Shown here in pieces: positions 1-9,019 of a stretch of 64,000 nucleotides of DNA; the first letter of the stretch is position 1; every line of letters begins with the position of its first letter. Origin of the DNA: Clostridium sp. MD294 (lineage in GTDB: Bacteria > Bacillota > Clostridia > Lachnospirales > Anaerotignaceae); the NCBI RefSeq assembly GCF_000364165.2, contig NZ_CP097810.1, forward strand, positions 310,001 through 374,000, written 5' to 3'. A model generated the notes under the pieces. The model had not been told where the DNA came from. It saw only the letters and a program-made list of their open reading frames with translations, and ran no database searches. The translations under genes and the position numbers were made by a program.

Positions 1-553
1 TTACTTCTACAGCATATTCATTTCTTCTAATAGACCATGGGTCACCATGTTCTAACCAGTTGTCAGGTACTTCCACTTGATAACCGTTTTCAATTCTCTG
101 TTCAAATATGCCATAATGATAACGAATACCACAACCATAGGCTGGAAGATGTAGTGTAGAAAGAGAGTCCAAAAAGCACGCTGCTAAACGTCCTAAACCA
201 CCATTTCCTAATCCTGGGTCTGGTTCCATATCTTCAATTAAATTATAATCAATTCCTAATTCGTCAAATGCTTCTTTAATTTCATCATGCATCATTAAAT
301 TCATTACAGCATTTCCTAAAAAACGTCCCATCAAAAATTCCATAGAAAGATAATATACTATTTTAACACCTTTCTTTTTATATTCATCGTGCGTTTTTAT
401 CCATTTATCCGTAATAATATCTTTTATAGCAAAAACTGCAGCTTGATAGATTTCTTGTGGAGTAGCGTCTTCCATTTTTTTTCTATAAAGACTTTTTACA
501 TTGCTAATAATTTCTTGTTTGATTTCCTCTTTACTTAAATTTGTGTAACTCAT
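1..553 (-). CDS. glgP: Glycogen/starch phosphorylase, N-terminal part (cut by window edge)
   Basis: Encodes the first 184 residues of a glycogen phosphorylase, which releases glucose-1-phosphate from alpha-1,4-glucans in the cytoplasm. The translation begins MSYTNLSKEEIKQEI and carries the family hallmarks YYLSMEFLMGR, EPDPGLGNGGLGRLAACFLD and YGCGIRYHYGIFEQ, in the order seen in GT35 enzymes. The ATG at 551-553 is preceded by GGAGGT. The rest of the gene, including the pyridoxal-phosphate lysine, lies to the left of the window. The phosphohexomutase at the right end handles the product glucose-1-phosphate, but the two genes are 62 kb apart, so that is only a metabolic link. Confidence 0.95.
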   Translation of the reverse strand, partial: MSYTNLSKEEIKQEIISNVKSLYRKKMEDATPQEIYQAAVFAIKDIITDKWIKTHDEYKKKGVKIVYYLSMEFLMGRFLGNAVMNLMMHDEIKEAFDELGIDYNLIEDMEPDPGLGNGGLGRLAACFLDSLSTLHLPAYGCGIRYHYGIFEQRIENGYQVEVPDNWLEHGDPWSIRRNEYAVEV

Positions 554-606
554 CTCTGACCTCCCATATCATAAACACCTTCATAGTAAAATATACTACC
601 ATTTCT

Positions 607-635
607 ACTATAACAGATGTTCTGTAACATTGCAA
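607..635 (-). promoter_or_regulatory. Candidate sigma-A promoter of glgP
   Basis: On the minus strand a TTGCAA -35 (630-635) is separated by exactly 17 bases from a TATAGT -10 (607-612). The spacer holds the small dyad ACAGA-TGT-TCTGT, which could be an operator. It lies about 55 bases upstream of the glgP start. Confidence 0.45.
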
Positions 636-731
636 ATATCTAATAACAAATATTTACATTATCAACAGAAACTTTATTTTTATTTTCCATATTTTTACTT
701 TTATACTGTTTATTTTGTTCATATTACAATG

Positions 732-1208
732 CTATGCTATGGGAAAAATCAGCAATATGCCAATTAAAAAGCCTGTTACTCCTAAAATTGCTAGTTTCAT
801 TTTTTGTTTTCCATTATATTCTTCTGGTAGTATTCCACCACAAGCAATTAACAAAAATAGTCCACTCAATAGCGAAAGTAAAAAAGAAAGCATATTTTGT
901 TCTATATTAATACATTGTAAACACAATACTGCTGTAAAAAATACAATACCATGCAGTAAAGCATATCTCTTTGTATTATAATAAAAATTATTCGTTTTTT
1001 GTTCTAATAACGAGCCTCCTAATACTCCTAGTACAAGCAATATAGAATTTGTCCAAAAATATTCTCCTTCTAATGCTACAGGTAAAAAGCAAAAACACAT
1101 AAACGCTAAAAATAATCCATCAAAAAATCCTATAAAATATGAAAAACGCTTCCAAAAAAATATTATAAATATAAAAAATGCCACTGAAAATAGTAACCAA
1201 CATTGCAT
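732..1208 (-). CDS. Small polytopic membrane protein of unknown function
   Basis: A 158-residue, very hydrophobic protein with about five or six membrane segments and almost no loops. I do not recognise the family. The start chosen is the ATG at 1206-1208 (MQCWLLFSVAFF), because GGGAGG lies nine bases upstream; a TTG seven codons further out overlaps that ribosome binding site and is unlikely to be used. It follows the three exported paralogues at 1275-4370 by 66 bases in the same direction and may be the last gene of their operon. No catalytic or metal-binding motif is evident. Confidence 0.6.
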   Translation of the reverse strand: MQCWLLFSVAFFIFIIFFWKRFSYFIGFFDGLFLAFMCFCFLPVALEGEYFWTNSILLVLGVLGGSLLEQKTNNFYYNTKRYALLHGIVFFTAVLCLQCINIEQNMLSFLLSLLSGLFLLIACGGILPEEYNGKQKMKLAILGVTGFLIGILLIFPIA

Positions 1209-1274
1209 ATACCATAACCTCCCATACAAATGGTGTTATAGTATATTCTAAATATTTTGATTTATGCCAAAAAT

Positions 1275-2258
1275 TTATTTTATTGTGATTGCTTTTGTAG
1301 CATTATTCCAAGTAACATTATTTTGTCTATTCCATATCATTGCTACTGTTCTTAAACTAACATAATATATGTCCTCTTTTTTATCTAAAACAGTTTGAAA
1401 CAATGTTGTAGTTTCGATATTGTCTTCCACTCTATGCTGTTTTATATATTCTAGCAATTTGTTATGTACTTTTATATTATCTTCCTCTTTCATTTTTTCA
1501 AAACCAATGTGATACAACTTTTCTGATAATTCCATATAATCGTCAAAAGAAATCATTGCTATACCTTTTTCATTTATAAAAACATTGTGTTTTAGTTGCA
1601 CCTCTGCTCCATTCCAAAACATAGCATTTTTGTTTGCAGTAAATGAAAGTGTTGGAAATTGCCCTATTAATTCAATTCCTGTAGAAAAAGGCACTATTTT
1701 TAAAAACTGCTCATTTAATATAATATTTTGTTCTTCTATACCTGAAAATAAATTATTTTTCTTTGTTCTGTCTGTATTTAACTGCAATGAAAATATAGTA
1801 CCTATGTCACATTGTCTGCCTACATAAATATCACTATATATTTTAATTTCTGCTGGTTCATTTGTATTTTTTCTGGAAATACGTACAGCAAATTCATTTT
1901 CTTTTTTTTGTGGTATTTCTTCCTTTCCTACTTCTTCCGCAGAAAGTCCTTTTGTTTCTATATGTAAATATTCATTTTGGCAATAAATTTCGCCTTGTCT
2001 GCTTGTTTCAAAATATATTACATCGCCATCTTTTAATGTGCCTGCCTTGTCCTCTTTTATTATAATATCCATTGTTGGGTAACATCTACAATCTTTTTTA
2101 TGTTCTTCGTTTTTTACCATAAAAGTAAGTGTTCCATTTCTAATAGAAACTTGTTTTTCTGTGTATTGTTCTGTATTTTGTTGCTCAGCAAACACTGTTA
2201 TACTCCAAAATAGCATAACACTGCACAATGCTACCAATATTCTTTTTATTTTTATCAT
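1275..2258 (-). CDS. Exported stalk-domain-like protein, paralogue 1 of 3
   Basis: A 327-residue protein with a clean Sec signal peptide (MIKIKRILVALCSVMLFWSITVFA, cleaved near residue 24). The middle shares blocks with its two neighbours: RNGTLTFMV, GDVIYFETS, ISRKNTNEPAEI and NLFSG...NIILNEQFL. The C-terminus (YYVSLRTVAMIW...VTWNNATKAITI) resembles the copper-amine-oxidase N-terminal-like stalk domain common on clostridial surface proteins. It is the shortest copy and lacks part of the central region. Start ATG has GGAGG at normal distance. Function unknown; surface or spore-envelope location is inferred from the signal peptide only. Confidence 0.75.
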   Translation of the reverse strand: MIKIKRILVALCSVMLFWSITVFAEQQNTEQYTEKQVSIRNGTLTFMVKNEEHKKDCRCYPTMDIIIKEDKAGTLKDGDVIYFETSRQGEIYCQNEYLHIETKGLSAEEVGKEEIPQKKENEFAVRISRKNTNEPAEIKIYSDIYVGRQCDIGTIFSLQLNTDRTKKNNLFSGIEEQNIILNEQFLKIVPFSTGIELIGQFPTLSFTANKNAMFWNGAEVQLKHNVFINEKGIAMISFDDYMELSEKLYHIGFEKMKEEDNIKVHNKLLEYIKQHRVEDNIETTTLFQTVLDKKEDIYYVSLRTVAMIWNRQNNVTWNNATKAITIK

Positions 2259-2273
2259 TGCTATTCCTCCATT

Positions 2274-3314
2274 TTAAATATTTACTCCCATTGATATGTT
2301 TTTACTATCATCATTCCAAACAATATCACAATCAAATATTTCTGCTACTGCCCTCAAACTAATATAATATATATCATTTTGATTTTCTATTGTAATATCT
2401 TTTCTAATAACTCCATTTTGATTAAAAGAAAAATCATATAATGATATGCCACATACATACATTCCCCTTGCAACTGCATATCCTTTTTCACTTTGTTTTA
2501 GTATTATTTTATCAATACCATTTATTTGATTTAATTTATCAACTATATCTATAAAATCATTTAATGAAAGCATTGCTACACCATTTTGATTGATATAAAC
2601 ATTATGTTTTAATGACACTTGTTCCTTATTCCACACCATATTATTACATTCAGGTGTAAATATTATATTAGGAAATGCTTTTTCAAATATTTGTTTTCTT
2701 TCTTTTTCTTTTTGTTCCTTTTCATATTCATAACTTGTAAGTACTAAAAATTGCTCATTCAACAATATGTTTTTTTCTCCAGAAAACAAATTATGTTCTT
2801 TTGTTTTATCTGTATCTAAATAAAGTGAAAACGGAATAAAATACTCCTCTCTATAGTTTTCGCCTCTCAAATCTACTCCAAGCCTTACATCAATTTGTGC
2901 CAATTCATTTTTATTTGTTCTGGATATACGCATTGCAAAACAATTTTCATTTTCTTCAGGCAGCTTTACTTCTTTTACTGTTATACCTTTTGTTACAAAT
3001 TCATATGCAACGCTTTTAAAATACTTGTCATGATATTTACTTGTTTCAAAATAGAGTATATCACCATCTTGTAATATCCCTACATTACTTTCTTTTATAC
3101 TAATATCCAATTCAGGAGAACATCTGCAATCTATTCTATGTTTTTCACATCTTGTTGTAAATGATATTGTACCATTTCTAGCTTCTACTTCTTTTGTAAC
3201 ATACTGTGGCGGCTGTGTATATTGCCATGTTACATTTTGCTCTTGTGCAAATGTTGGTATATTACATAATATTACAGCACTACACAACACTACTAATACT
3301 TTTTTTATTTTCAT
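2274..3314 (-). CDS. Exported stalk-domain-like protein, paralogue 2 of 3
   Basis: A 346-residue secreted protein with signal peptide (MKIKKVLVVLCSAVILCNIPTFA). Shared blocks with its neighbours are EARNGTISF, GDILYFETSKY, ISRTNKNELAQI and NLFSGEKNILLNEQFL; the C-terminal stalk-like stretch reads YYISLRAVAEIFDCDIVWND. A lysine/glutamate-rich stretch near residue 200 is unique to this copy. It lies 15 bases upstream of paralogue 1 and 12 bases downstream of paralogue 3, so the three are almost certainly cotranscribed. Its own start has AAGGAGGG. Function unknown. Confidence 0.75.
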   Translation of the reverse strand: MKIKKVLVVLCSAVILCNIPTFAQEQNVTWQYTQPPQYVTKEVEARNGTISFTTRCEKHRIDCRCSPELDISIKESNVGILQDGDILYFETSKYHDKYFKSVAYEFVTKGITVKEVKLPEENENCFAMRISRTNKNELAQIDVRLGVDLRGENYREEYFIPFSLYLDTDKTKEHNLFSGEKNILLNEQFLVLTSYEYEKEQKEKERKQIFEKAFPNIIFTPECNNMVWNKEQVSLKHNVYINQNGVAMLSLNDFIDIVDKLNQINGIDKIILKQSEKGYAVARGMYVCGISLYDFSFNQNGVIRKDITIENQNDIYYISLRAVAEIFDCDIVWNDDSKNISMGVNI

Positions 3315-3326
3315 ACGCTTCCCTCC

Positions 3327-4370
3327 TTATTTAATATGTATTGTTTTATCCCATCTGTGCCAATAAATATCTTCCCCTTTACCAAACAAATCGGCCATTT
3401 CTCTCAAACTAATATAATATACCCCTTCTTTTTGTTCTAAAGCATTTTGTATGATTTCTCCTTGTTGTTTTTGTATACAGCAGTTTTCTATATCTATGAC
3501 ATATTGATTTTTTCCTGCTGTAATATAATATTGATTATTCTGTTGTAAAACTGTTACACCAATATCTTCTAGCTGCTTTGCTATATTTATAAAATCATCA
3601 AAACATAACATTGCTGTACCTGCAGAATTGATGTAAACAGGTTGTGTTAATTGCTTTATACTGTCCCACCACTTCATATTACTTTCTCCTACATAAAATA
3701 TCATAGTAGGAAGCTGTATTTCTAATGCTCTTTGTCTATTTTCTTGTATTACTTGTTCAGATTTTTCTGTACTCCATACTTTTAAAAAATCATCAATCAA
3801 AAGTATATTTTCGCTATTTTCATTTGAAAATAAATTATTTTGTTTCGAACTGTTTGTATTCAGCCACAATGAAAACACTGGTAAATTTTCTTTTTCATTA
3901 TTTGAAATTCCTTTTACTTCTGCATCAAAATTTATTCTAATAAATCCCTTTTCATTTTCATCGCTTCTTGAAATAGCAACCGCAAACTGATTTTGTTTTC
4001 TTTCTGTCAAGACTTCTTTTGCTATAAGTCCTTTTGTTTCTATATGCAAATTACTACTTTCAACATAGCTATTTGCTTCTTTGCTTATCTCAAAATACAA
4101 TATGTCACCATCTTTTAATACTCCTTTTTCACTTTCTTCCAAAGATATACTTAATTGTGGTACAATATCATATCCTAGCATAGTAGCATTTCTTCTACTA
4201 TAAAATGTAACTATTCCATTTCTAACTTCTATATCTTTTTGTTCTGGTGCATAATTCGTTCCTGAGCGATAGTCTTGTATTTCTTTTTCTGTAATGTCAT
4301 GTGCAAATACAGGTATGTTCCATACTACTAACATACTACACAATACCACAAAAAACTTTTTTATTATCAT
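3327..4370 (-). CDS. Exported stalk-domain-like protein, paralogue 3 of 3 (promoter-proximal)
   Basis: A 347-residue secreted protein with signal peptide (MIIKKFFVVLCSMLVVWNIPVFA), first gene of the leftward cluster. It has the common blocks EVRNGIVTF, GDILYFEIS, ISRSDENEKGFI and NLFSNENSENILLIDDFL, then a complete C-terminal stalk-like segment (YYISLREMADLFGKGEDIYWHR). Copies 2 and 3 also keep a region around residues 240-320 that copy 1 has shortened. A near-consensus promoter sits just upstream. No enzymatic motif seen; a structural or binding role outside the membrane is an inference. Confidence 0.75.
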   Translation of the reverse strand: MIIKKFFVVLCSMLVVWNIPVFAHDITEKEIQDYRSGTNYAPEQKDIEVRNGIVTFYSRRNATMLGYDIVPQLSISLEESEKGVLKDGDILYFEISKEANSYVESSNLHIETKGLIAKEVLTERKQNQFAVAISRSDENEKGFIRINFDAEVKGISNNEKENLPVFSLWLNTNSSKQNNLFSNENSENILLIDDFLKVWSTEKSEQVIQENRQRALEIQLPTMIFYVGESNMKWWDSIKQLTQPVYINSAGTAMLCFDDFINIAKQLEDIGVTVLQQNNQYYITAGKNQYVIDIENCCIQKQQGEIIQNALEQKEGVYYISLREMADLFGKGEDIYWHRWDKTIHIK

Positions 4371-4403
4371 GTCTTTTCTCTCCCTTTTATAATAATTTAT
4401 TTC

Positions 4404-4432
4404 AGTATATCACTATAGTAATAATGTGTCAA
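4404..4432 (-). promoter_or_regulatory. Sigma-A promoter of the triplicated exported-protein cluster
   Basis: TTGACA (4427-4432) and TATACT (4404-4409) on the minus strand, 17 bases apart, 34 bases upstream of the ATG at 4370. One mismatch to consensus overall. Confidence 0.75.
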
Positions 4433-4446
4433 ATATTGTAAAACAA

Positions 4447-4488
4447 AAAAGTGCATTAACACTATTGTCAATGCACTTTTTTTTAAAC
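4447..4488 (-). terminator. Intrinsic terminator after the chromate-transporter pair
   Basis: AAAAGTGCATT and AATGCACTTTT form an 11-bp stem with a 12-base loop, flanked by A and T runs on both sides. On the minus strand the U run ends transcription of the pair at 4520-5622, insulating the promoter at 4404-4432. Confidence 0.8.
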
Positions 4489-4519
4489 ATTTTCTCTTTC
4501 TAATTTATTTTTTACTTTT

Positions 4520-5089
4520 TCAAAAATGGAATATAATACCAACTACAGCTGCCAAAGCAATATAAAATATAGGGTGTTTATCAAACTTATTCATAAGCAC
4601 AAAAAACACAATAAATAATATACACTCTTTAAACTTTATTAAATTCATCCAGTCAAAATCACCATTTTGTATTATTTCTAAACGAAATAATGCTTGTGCC
4701 AACACAGCAAAACCTGCAGATGCTATCAATCCTGTTACAGTAGGACGTAATGTAGTAAACACTTTCTCTACATACACATTATTTCTAAATTTTTCTAAAA
4801 ATTTAGAAACCCATATAATAATAATTACAGAAGGCATTACAAGTCCCACTGTTGCAATAATCCCCCCCAAAAACCCCATATTTTGAAATCCTGTATAAGT
4901 TGCCATATTAATACCCATAGGGCCAGGAGTAGACTCTGATATTGCAATCATATCCGCAATCATATCTTTTGTAAACCAATCATATTTATCTGCCATATCA
5001 TACAAAAAAGGAAGTGTAGCCAGTCCTCCCCCTATAGCAAAAAGACCTGTTTTAAAAAATTCTCCAAAAAGTATCAGCATTTCCATCAT
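4520..5089 (-). CDS. Chromate transporter family protein, half-size subunit B
   Basis: A 189-residue membrane protein of the short (single-domain) CHR/ChrA family. It begins with the family N-terminus FFKTGLFAIGGGLATLPFL and has the ATPGPMGINMATYTGF-like block ISESTPGPMGINMATYTGF, then several membrane helices. Short CHR proteins come as adjacent pairs that make an anion transporter; real substrate here is unknown and need not be chromate. The start overlaps the stop of the partner gene by four bases (ATGA), indicating translational coupling. Confidence 0.85.
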   Translation of the reverse strand: MMEMLILFGEFFKTGLFAIGGGLATLPFLYDMADKYDWFTKDMIADMIAISESTPGPMGINMATYTGFQNMGFLGGIIATVGLVMPSVIIIIWVSKFLEKFRNNVYVEKVFTTLRPTVTGLIASAGFAVLAQALFRLEIIQNGDFDWMNLIKFKECILFIVFFVLMNKFDKHPIFYIALAAVVGIIFHF

Positions 5090-5622
5090 ACTTTTTTACC
5101 ACCTTTCAAAAACAGTCCTATTCCTCCTCCAATTACTACTACAATAATAGGAGAAACATCAAATAGAAATGATGCAATAAATGCAATCACTGTAATAGCA
5201 ATACAAATTTTATCTATTGATGTCTTTTTCCACATACGAATAACAGCATTAAGTATTAATACACCTACTACAGTACGAATTGCTCCTAGTGCATTTTGTA
5301 CTACAGCAATTTCTGCAAAATTATTTAAAAATGCTGCAATAATTGTTACGATAATAATAGAAGGAAATACAACACCTGCTGTTGCTGCAATTCCTCCTAA
5401 TATACCTTTCCTTTTATACCCTATAAATGTTGCAGTATTTACTGCAATAACGCCTGGTGTACACTGCCCTATAGCAAAATAATCCATTACCTCTTCTTCT
5501 GTTGCCCATTTTCTCTGCTCTACGATTTCTTTTTGTATCATAGGCAACATGGCATAACCGCCGCCAAATGTAAAACCACCTATACGGCAAAATGATAAAA
5601 ACAAATCTGCTAATTCTTTCAT
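5086..5622 (-). CDS. Chromate transporter family protein, half-size subunit A
   Basis: A 178-residue membrane protein, partner of the gene at 4520-5089. Typical blocks are FCRIGGFTFGGGYAMLPMIQ near the N-terminus and AIGQCTPGVIAVNTATFIGY around residues 50-70, followed by four or five hydrophobic segments. Both halves have the conserved G-G-G and TPG motifs of the CHR family. It starts 53 bases after prfA in the same direction, so it may partly share the prfA transcript. Substrate unproven; sulfate-like anion or chromate export is family knowledge. Confidence 0.85.
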   Translation of the reverse strand: MKELADLFLSFCRIGGFTFGGGYAMLPMIQKEIVEQRKWATEEEVMDYFAIGQCTPGVIAVNTATFIGYKRKGILGGIAATAGVVFPSIIIVTIIAAFLNNFAEIAVVQNALGAIRTVVGVLILNAVIRMWKKTSIDKICIAITVIAFIASFLFDVSPIIVVVIGGGIGLFLKGGKKV

Positions 5623-5675
5623 AAATGGTCACTTCCCTTTTTTCATACAAAAATATGATTTTATCAATATTTTTA

Positions 5676-6740
5676 TCAGCTCATTTGTAATTTTTTCGCT
5701 TGGTCTGTTGTAATAAGTGTATTCATAATTTCATCTAAATCTCCATCTAATACACCATCTAATCTATGAAGTGTCAAGCTTACTCTATGATCTGTAACAC
5801 GTCCTTGAGGAAAATTATATGTTCTTATTCTTTCGCTTCTGTCACCTGTTCCTACCTGAGAACGTCTATCTGCTGAAATTTCTGCATCATGTTTTGCTTG
5901 CTCCATTTCATACAAACGAGCATAAAGTACTTTTAGTGCTTGTGCTTTATTTTTAATTTGAGATTTTTCATTTTGACAAGATACAACAATGCCTGTAGGG
6001 ATATGTGTCACTCTTACTGCTGAGTCTGTTGTATTAACACACTGGCCACCATTTCCTGAAGAACGAAATACATCAATACGCACATCATTCATATTCAAAT
6101 TGACATCTACTTCTTCCGCCTCTGGTAACACCGCCACTGTAACAGTAGAAGTGTGTATTCTGCCACTACTTTCTGTAGAAGGAATTCTTTGTACTCTATG
6201 CACACCACTTTCATATTTTAAACGAGAATATGCCCCTTGACCTTGTATCATAAATGAAATTTCTTTAAAACCACCTAAATCACTCTCATTACTATTCATA
6301 ATTTCTGTTTTCCAATGGCGACGTTCTGCATAGCGGCTATACATACGAAATAAATCCCCTGCAAAAAGTGCTGCTTCATCTCCTCCAGCACCTCCTCTAA
6401 TTTCCACAATGACGTTTTTATGGTCATTAGGGTCTTTAGGCAAAAGTAATAATGTTAATTCTTTTTTCAACTGTTCTATATTTTGTTTGTTTTCAGACAA
6501 TTCCTGCTTTACTAATTCTTTCATATCTTCTTCTAATTTTTCATTCAAAAGTTCCAAATTGTCCTGTATCTCTTGTTCTATTTTTTTGTATTGCCTATAA
6601 TTTTCTATAATAGGTGTTAAATCACTATATTCTTTCATACGCTTTTGCCATTCTGTTTGATTGGCAATGACATCAGGGTCATTTACTTGTTCAGACAAAT
6701 CAATATATTTTGCCTCAATTTCTGCTAATTTCTCTAACAT
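5676..6740 (-). CDS. prfA: Peptide chain release factor 1
   Basis: RF1, 354 residues, recognises UAA and UAG and triggers peptide release. The catalytic GGQ is present in [18 protein letters not shown] around residue 230, and the class-I release factor signature [15 protein letters not shown] precedes it. Length is normal. Its glutamine in GGQ is the methylation target of PrmC, encoded immediately upstream at 6779-7627, a pairing conserved across Firmicutes. Start ATG has AAGGGAG upstream. Confidence 0.97.
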   Translation of the reverse strand: MLEKLAEIEAKYIDLSEQVNDPDVIANQTEWQKRMKEYSDLTPIIENYRQYKKIEQEIQDNLELLNEKLEEDMKELVKQELSENKQNIEQLKKELTLLLLPKDPNDHKNVIVEIRGGAGGDEAALFAGDLFRMYSRYAERRHWKTEIMNSNESDLGGFKEISFMIQGQGAYSRLKYESGVHRVQRIPSTESSGRIHTSTVTVAVLPEAEEVDVNLNMNDVRIDVFRSSGNGGQCVNTTDSAVRVTHIPTGIVVSCQNEKSQIKNKAQALKVLYARLYEMEQAKHDAEISADRRSQVGTGDRSERIRTYNFPQGRVTDHRVSLTLHRLDGVLDGDLDEIMNTLITTDQAKKLQMS

Positions 6741-6778
6741 ATTATTCTCCCTTATTACAAATTGATTTTATCATTACA

Positions 6779-7627
6779 CTATATTTTATTGACTGCAGAT
6801 ATTACTCTATCTAATGCTGCTAAGTCTTGGTATACTTGAATATTTTCAAATTTATATTGTCTTAATATTTCACAAACATCATGTGCTTGTTCACAGCCAA
6901 TTTCAAAAAACAAATAGCCACCTTTTTTTAAAAATTTTTTTGACTGTTTTACAATTTCTCTATAAAAATAAAGCCCATCTTTTCCTCCATCTAGTGCTAT
7001 ATGAGGTTCAAATTCTTTTACAGATTTCATAAGTGTTTGTATTTGTTCTGTAGCAATATAAGGCGGATTAGAAACAATAGCATCTACATTATATAGCCAA
7101 CTATCAGGTACTGTTTCAAACAAATTACTTTGAAACCATTCTATACAAACGTCATTATTTATTGCATTTTTTTGTGCTGTATGCAACGCTGCAGCACTAA
7201 TATCAACGCCACATAATTTCATACTACTATACTTTGCCAAACTTACAGCAATACAACCTGTTCCTGTACAAACATCTATTACTTTTTTAAAATGCTCTTT
7301 ATTATGATATTGTAATACTGTTTCTACTAATACTTCTGTATCTGCTCTAGGAATTAAAACACTATCATTCACTACAAAAGGTAATGCCATAAATTCACAA
7401 ATACCTGTAATATATGCTATAGGTTTTCCTTGTTTTCTTTGCTCTAAATTACAAAAATATTGTTTTTGTTGCTCTGATGTCAATATAACATCATTATGAG
7501 TATAAAGTTGTACTTTTGTAAATGAAGTTACTTTCATCAAAAGCAATTCGGTATCCAAACTATAGCTTTCTATACCACATTGCTTTAATTCCTTTTTTCC
7601 TAAAAGTAATGCTTGTTCTATATTCAT
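6779..7627 (-). CDS. prmC: Release-factor glutamine methyltransferase
   Basis: A 282-residue S-adenosylmethionine methyltransferase that methylates the GGQ glutamine of release factors. Residues 118-127 hold the SAM-binding DVCTGTGCIA, and 187-190 the diagnostic NPPY. An N-terminal helical domain (1-90) binds the release factor. Its start overlaps the stop of the DUF1385 gene by four bases (ATGA), and prfA follows 38 bases later, so all three are cotranscribed. Confidence 0.95.
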   Translation of the reverse strand: MNIEQALLLGKKELKQCGIESYSLDTELLLMKVTSFTKVQLYTHNDVILTSEQQKQYFCNLEQRKQGKPIAYITGICEFMALPFVVNDSVLIPRADTEVLVETVLQYHNKEHFKKVIDVCTGTGCIAVSLAKYSSMKLCGVDISAAALHTAQKNAINNDVCIEWFQSNLFETVPDSWLYNVDAIVSNPPYIATEQIQTLMKSVKEFEPHIALDGGKDGLYFYREIVKQSKKFLKKGGYLFFEIGCEQAHDVCEILRQYKFENIQVYQDLAALDRVISAVNKI

Positions 7628-8568
7628 TTTTTCATTTCCTCTATTTTTTGGCTGTCATCACCTTCTACTTCAAGCACTTTTTTCATTGCTGCAATAGCAG
7701 TTTCAATTTGACTGCCATCTGGTTCACTTGTTGTAATTTTTTGTAAACAAAGTCCTGGGTAACTTACCATTGCTACTAATTTATTATCAGAATTGCCTGC
7801 CCATTTTATTACTTCATAAGAAATACCTGCTATAAAAGGTACTAGCACAATACGACTTATTAAACGTAATGCAATATTATCTGTTTGTACAAAAAATAAC
7901 ACTATCATACTAATAACCATTACAATAAGCAAAAAACTTGTACCACATCTTTTATGCAGTCTAGTGCAAGTTTTTACATTTTCCACTGTTAAAGGTAATT
8001 CTTTCTCAAAACAATTTATTGTTTTATGCTCTGCTCCATGATATTGAAATACCCTTTGTATTTCTTTCATTTTGGATATAGCAAATATATATACTAAAAA
8101 TATACTAATACGAATTAAACCTTCTACAATGCCTAATCCCCATGTAGGTATCACTGTTTTAAAAAATCCTCCTAGCCAAACTGGTAACATAAAAAACAAT
8201 ACTACACTCATTACAATAGACAAAAATACACTAATGTAAATAACAATGTCATTCATTTTATCGCCAAATTTATCCATTACCCATTTTTCAAATTTAGAAG
8301 GTTCTTCCTCTTCCATAATGGCCTCTCCTGCGATTTCAGCAGAACGCATCATAATTTTAGTACCTGTTACAAGAGAGTCCACAAATGCTGCCATACCTCT
8401 AAATATTGGTAATGTAAATAATTTATATTTTTTAGAAAGTCCTGTACAGTTTTGCTCTTCTAATGTAATTCCACCTTCTGGATTACGTACTGCCATAGCA
8501 TATATCGTTTTTCCTCTCATCATAACGCCTTCAATTACTGCTTGACCACCAATACTTGTTTTTTTCAA
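7624..8568 (-). CDS. DUF1385 family membrane protein
   Basis: A 314-residue protein with the family start IGGQAVIEGVMMRG, the block QYHGAEHKTINCFE and four or five membrane segments in the middle (about residues 105-170 and 215-245). The DUF1385 family is widespread in Firmicutes and consistently sits between rpmE and prmC/prfA, as here, but its role is not established. Translation begins at a TTG (8566-8568). The last 30 residues are charged. Confidence 0.9.
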   Translation of the reverse strand: MKKTSIGGQAVIEGVMMRGKTIYAMAVRNPEGGITLEEQNCTGLSKKYKLFTLPIFRGMAAFVDSLVTGTKIMMRSAEIAGEAIMEEEEPSKFEKWVMDKFGDKMNDIVIYISVFLSIVMSVVLFFMLPVWLGGFFKTVIPTWGLGIVEGLIRISIFLVYIFAISKMKEIQRVFQYHGAEHKTINCFEKELPLTVENVKTCTRLHKRCGTSFLLIVMVISMIVLFFVQTDNIALRLISRIVLVPFIAGISYEVIKWAGNSDNKLVAMVSYPGLCLQKITTSEPDGSQIETAIAAMKKVLEVEGDDSQKIEEMKK

Positions 8569-8617
8569 TCTATCAGCTTCTTTCTATAATTTTTATTATA
8601 TTATACAAATTTTTCTA

Positions 8618-8660
8618 TATAAAAAAGGCGGGATATGATAACCACCCCACCCTTTTGACA
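8618..8660 (-). terminator. Intrinsic terminator after rpmE
   Basis: On the minus strand AAAAGGGTGGG pairs with CCCGCCTTTT with a single G bulge and one G-U pair, then T6. It lies directly after the rpmE stop. Confidence 0.6.
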
Positions 8661-8667
8661 TTTTATA

Positions 8668-8871
8668 TTATTTTCTGCCATATTTTTTGTTAAATTTTTC
8701 TACTCTACCGCCTGCTTCAAGCAATAATTTTTGGCTGCCTGTATAAAATGGGTGGCATTTTGAACAAACCTCAACTCTGATTTCTTCTTTTGTAGAGCCT
8801 GTTACAAATTCATTTCCACAGTTACATTTTACTGTCACCTGATTGTATTTAGGATGTATTCCTTCTCTCAT
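8668..8871 (-). CDS. rpmE: 50S ribosomal protein L31, zinc-binding type
   Basis: A 67-residue L31 starting [12 protein letters not shown]. Cysteines 16, 18, 36 and 39 form the zinc site of the C+ type, as opposed to the zinc-free paralogue. The start used is the ATG at 8869-8871, seven bases after AGAGGTG; an ATG two codons earlier is too close to that site. It has its own promoter and terminator between rho and the DUF1385 gene, fitting a highly expressed ribosomal gene. Confidence 0.95.
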   Translation of the reverse strand: MREGIHPKYNQVTVKCNCGNEFVTGSTKEEIRVEVCSKCHPFYTGSQKLLLEAGGRVEKFNKKYGRK

Positions 8872-8928
8872 TACCATTCACCTCTTTCTGTTGATCAATA
8901 ATTTACATTATTTAAAGACAACGCTAGC

Positions 8929-8957
8929 AGTATATCACAGTTTTTATGATTTTGCAA
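8929..8957 (-). promoter_or_regulatory. Sigma-A promoter of rpmE
   Basis: TTGCAA (8952-8957), 17-base spacer, TATACT (8929-8934) on the minus strand; about 58 bases upstream of the rpmE ATG. Confidence 0.65.
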
Positions 8958-8969
8958 TATATTTCTTTT

Positions 8970-9018
8970 ACAAAATCAGCATACAAATACAACATTTTTA
9001 TATTTTTGATACACTGAT
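8970..9018 (-). terminator. Probable terminator after rho
   Basis: ATCAGTGTAT (minus strand, 9009-9018) pairs over ten positions, including G-U pairs, with GTATGCTGAT (8975-8984), followed by TTTTG. The short U run makes this a weak or partial terminator. Confidence 0.4.
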
Positions 9019-9019
9019 A

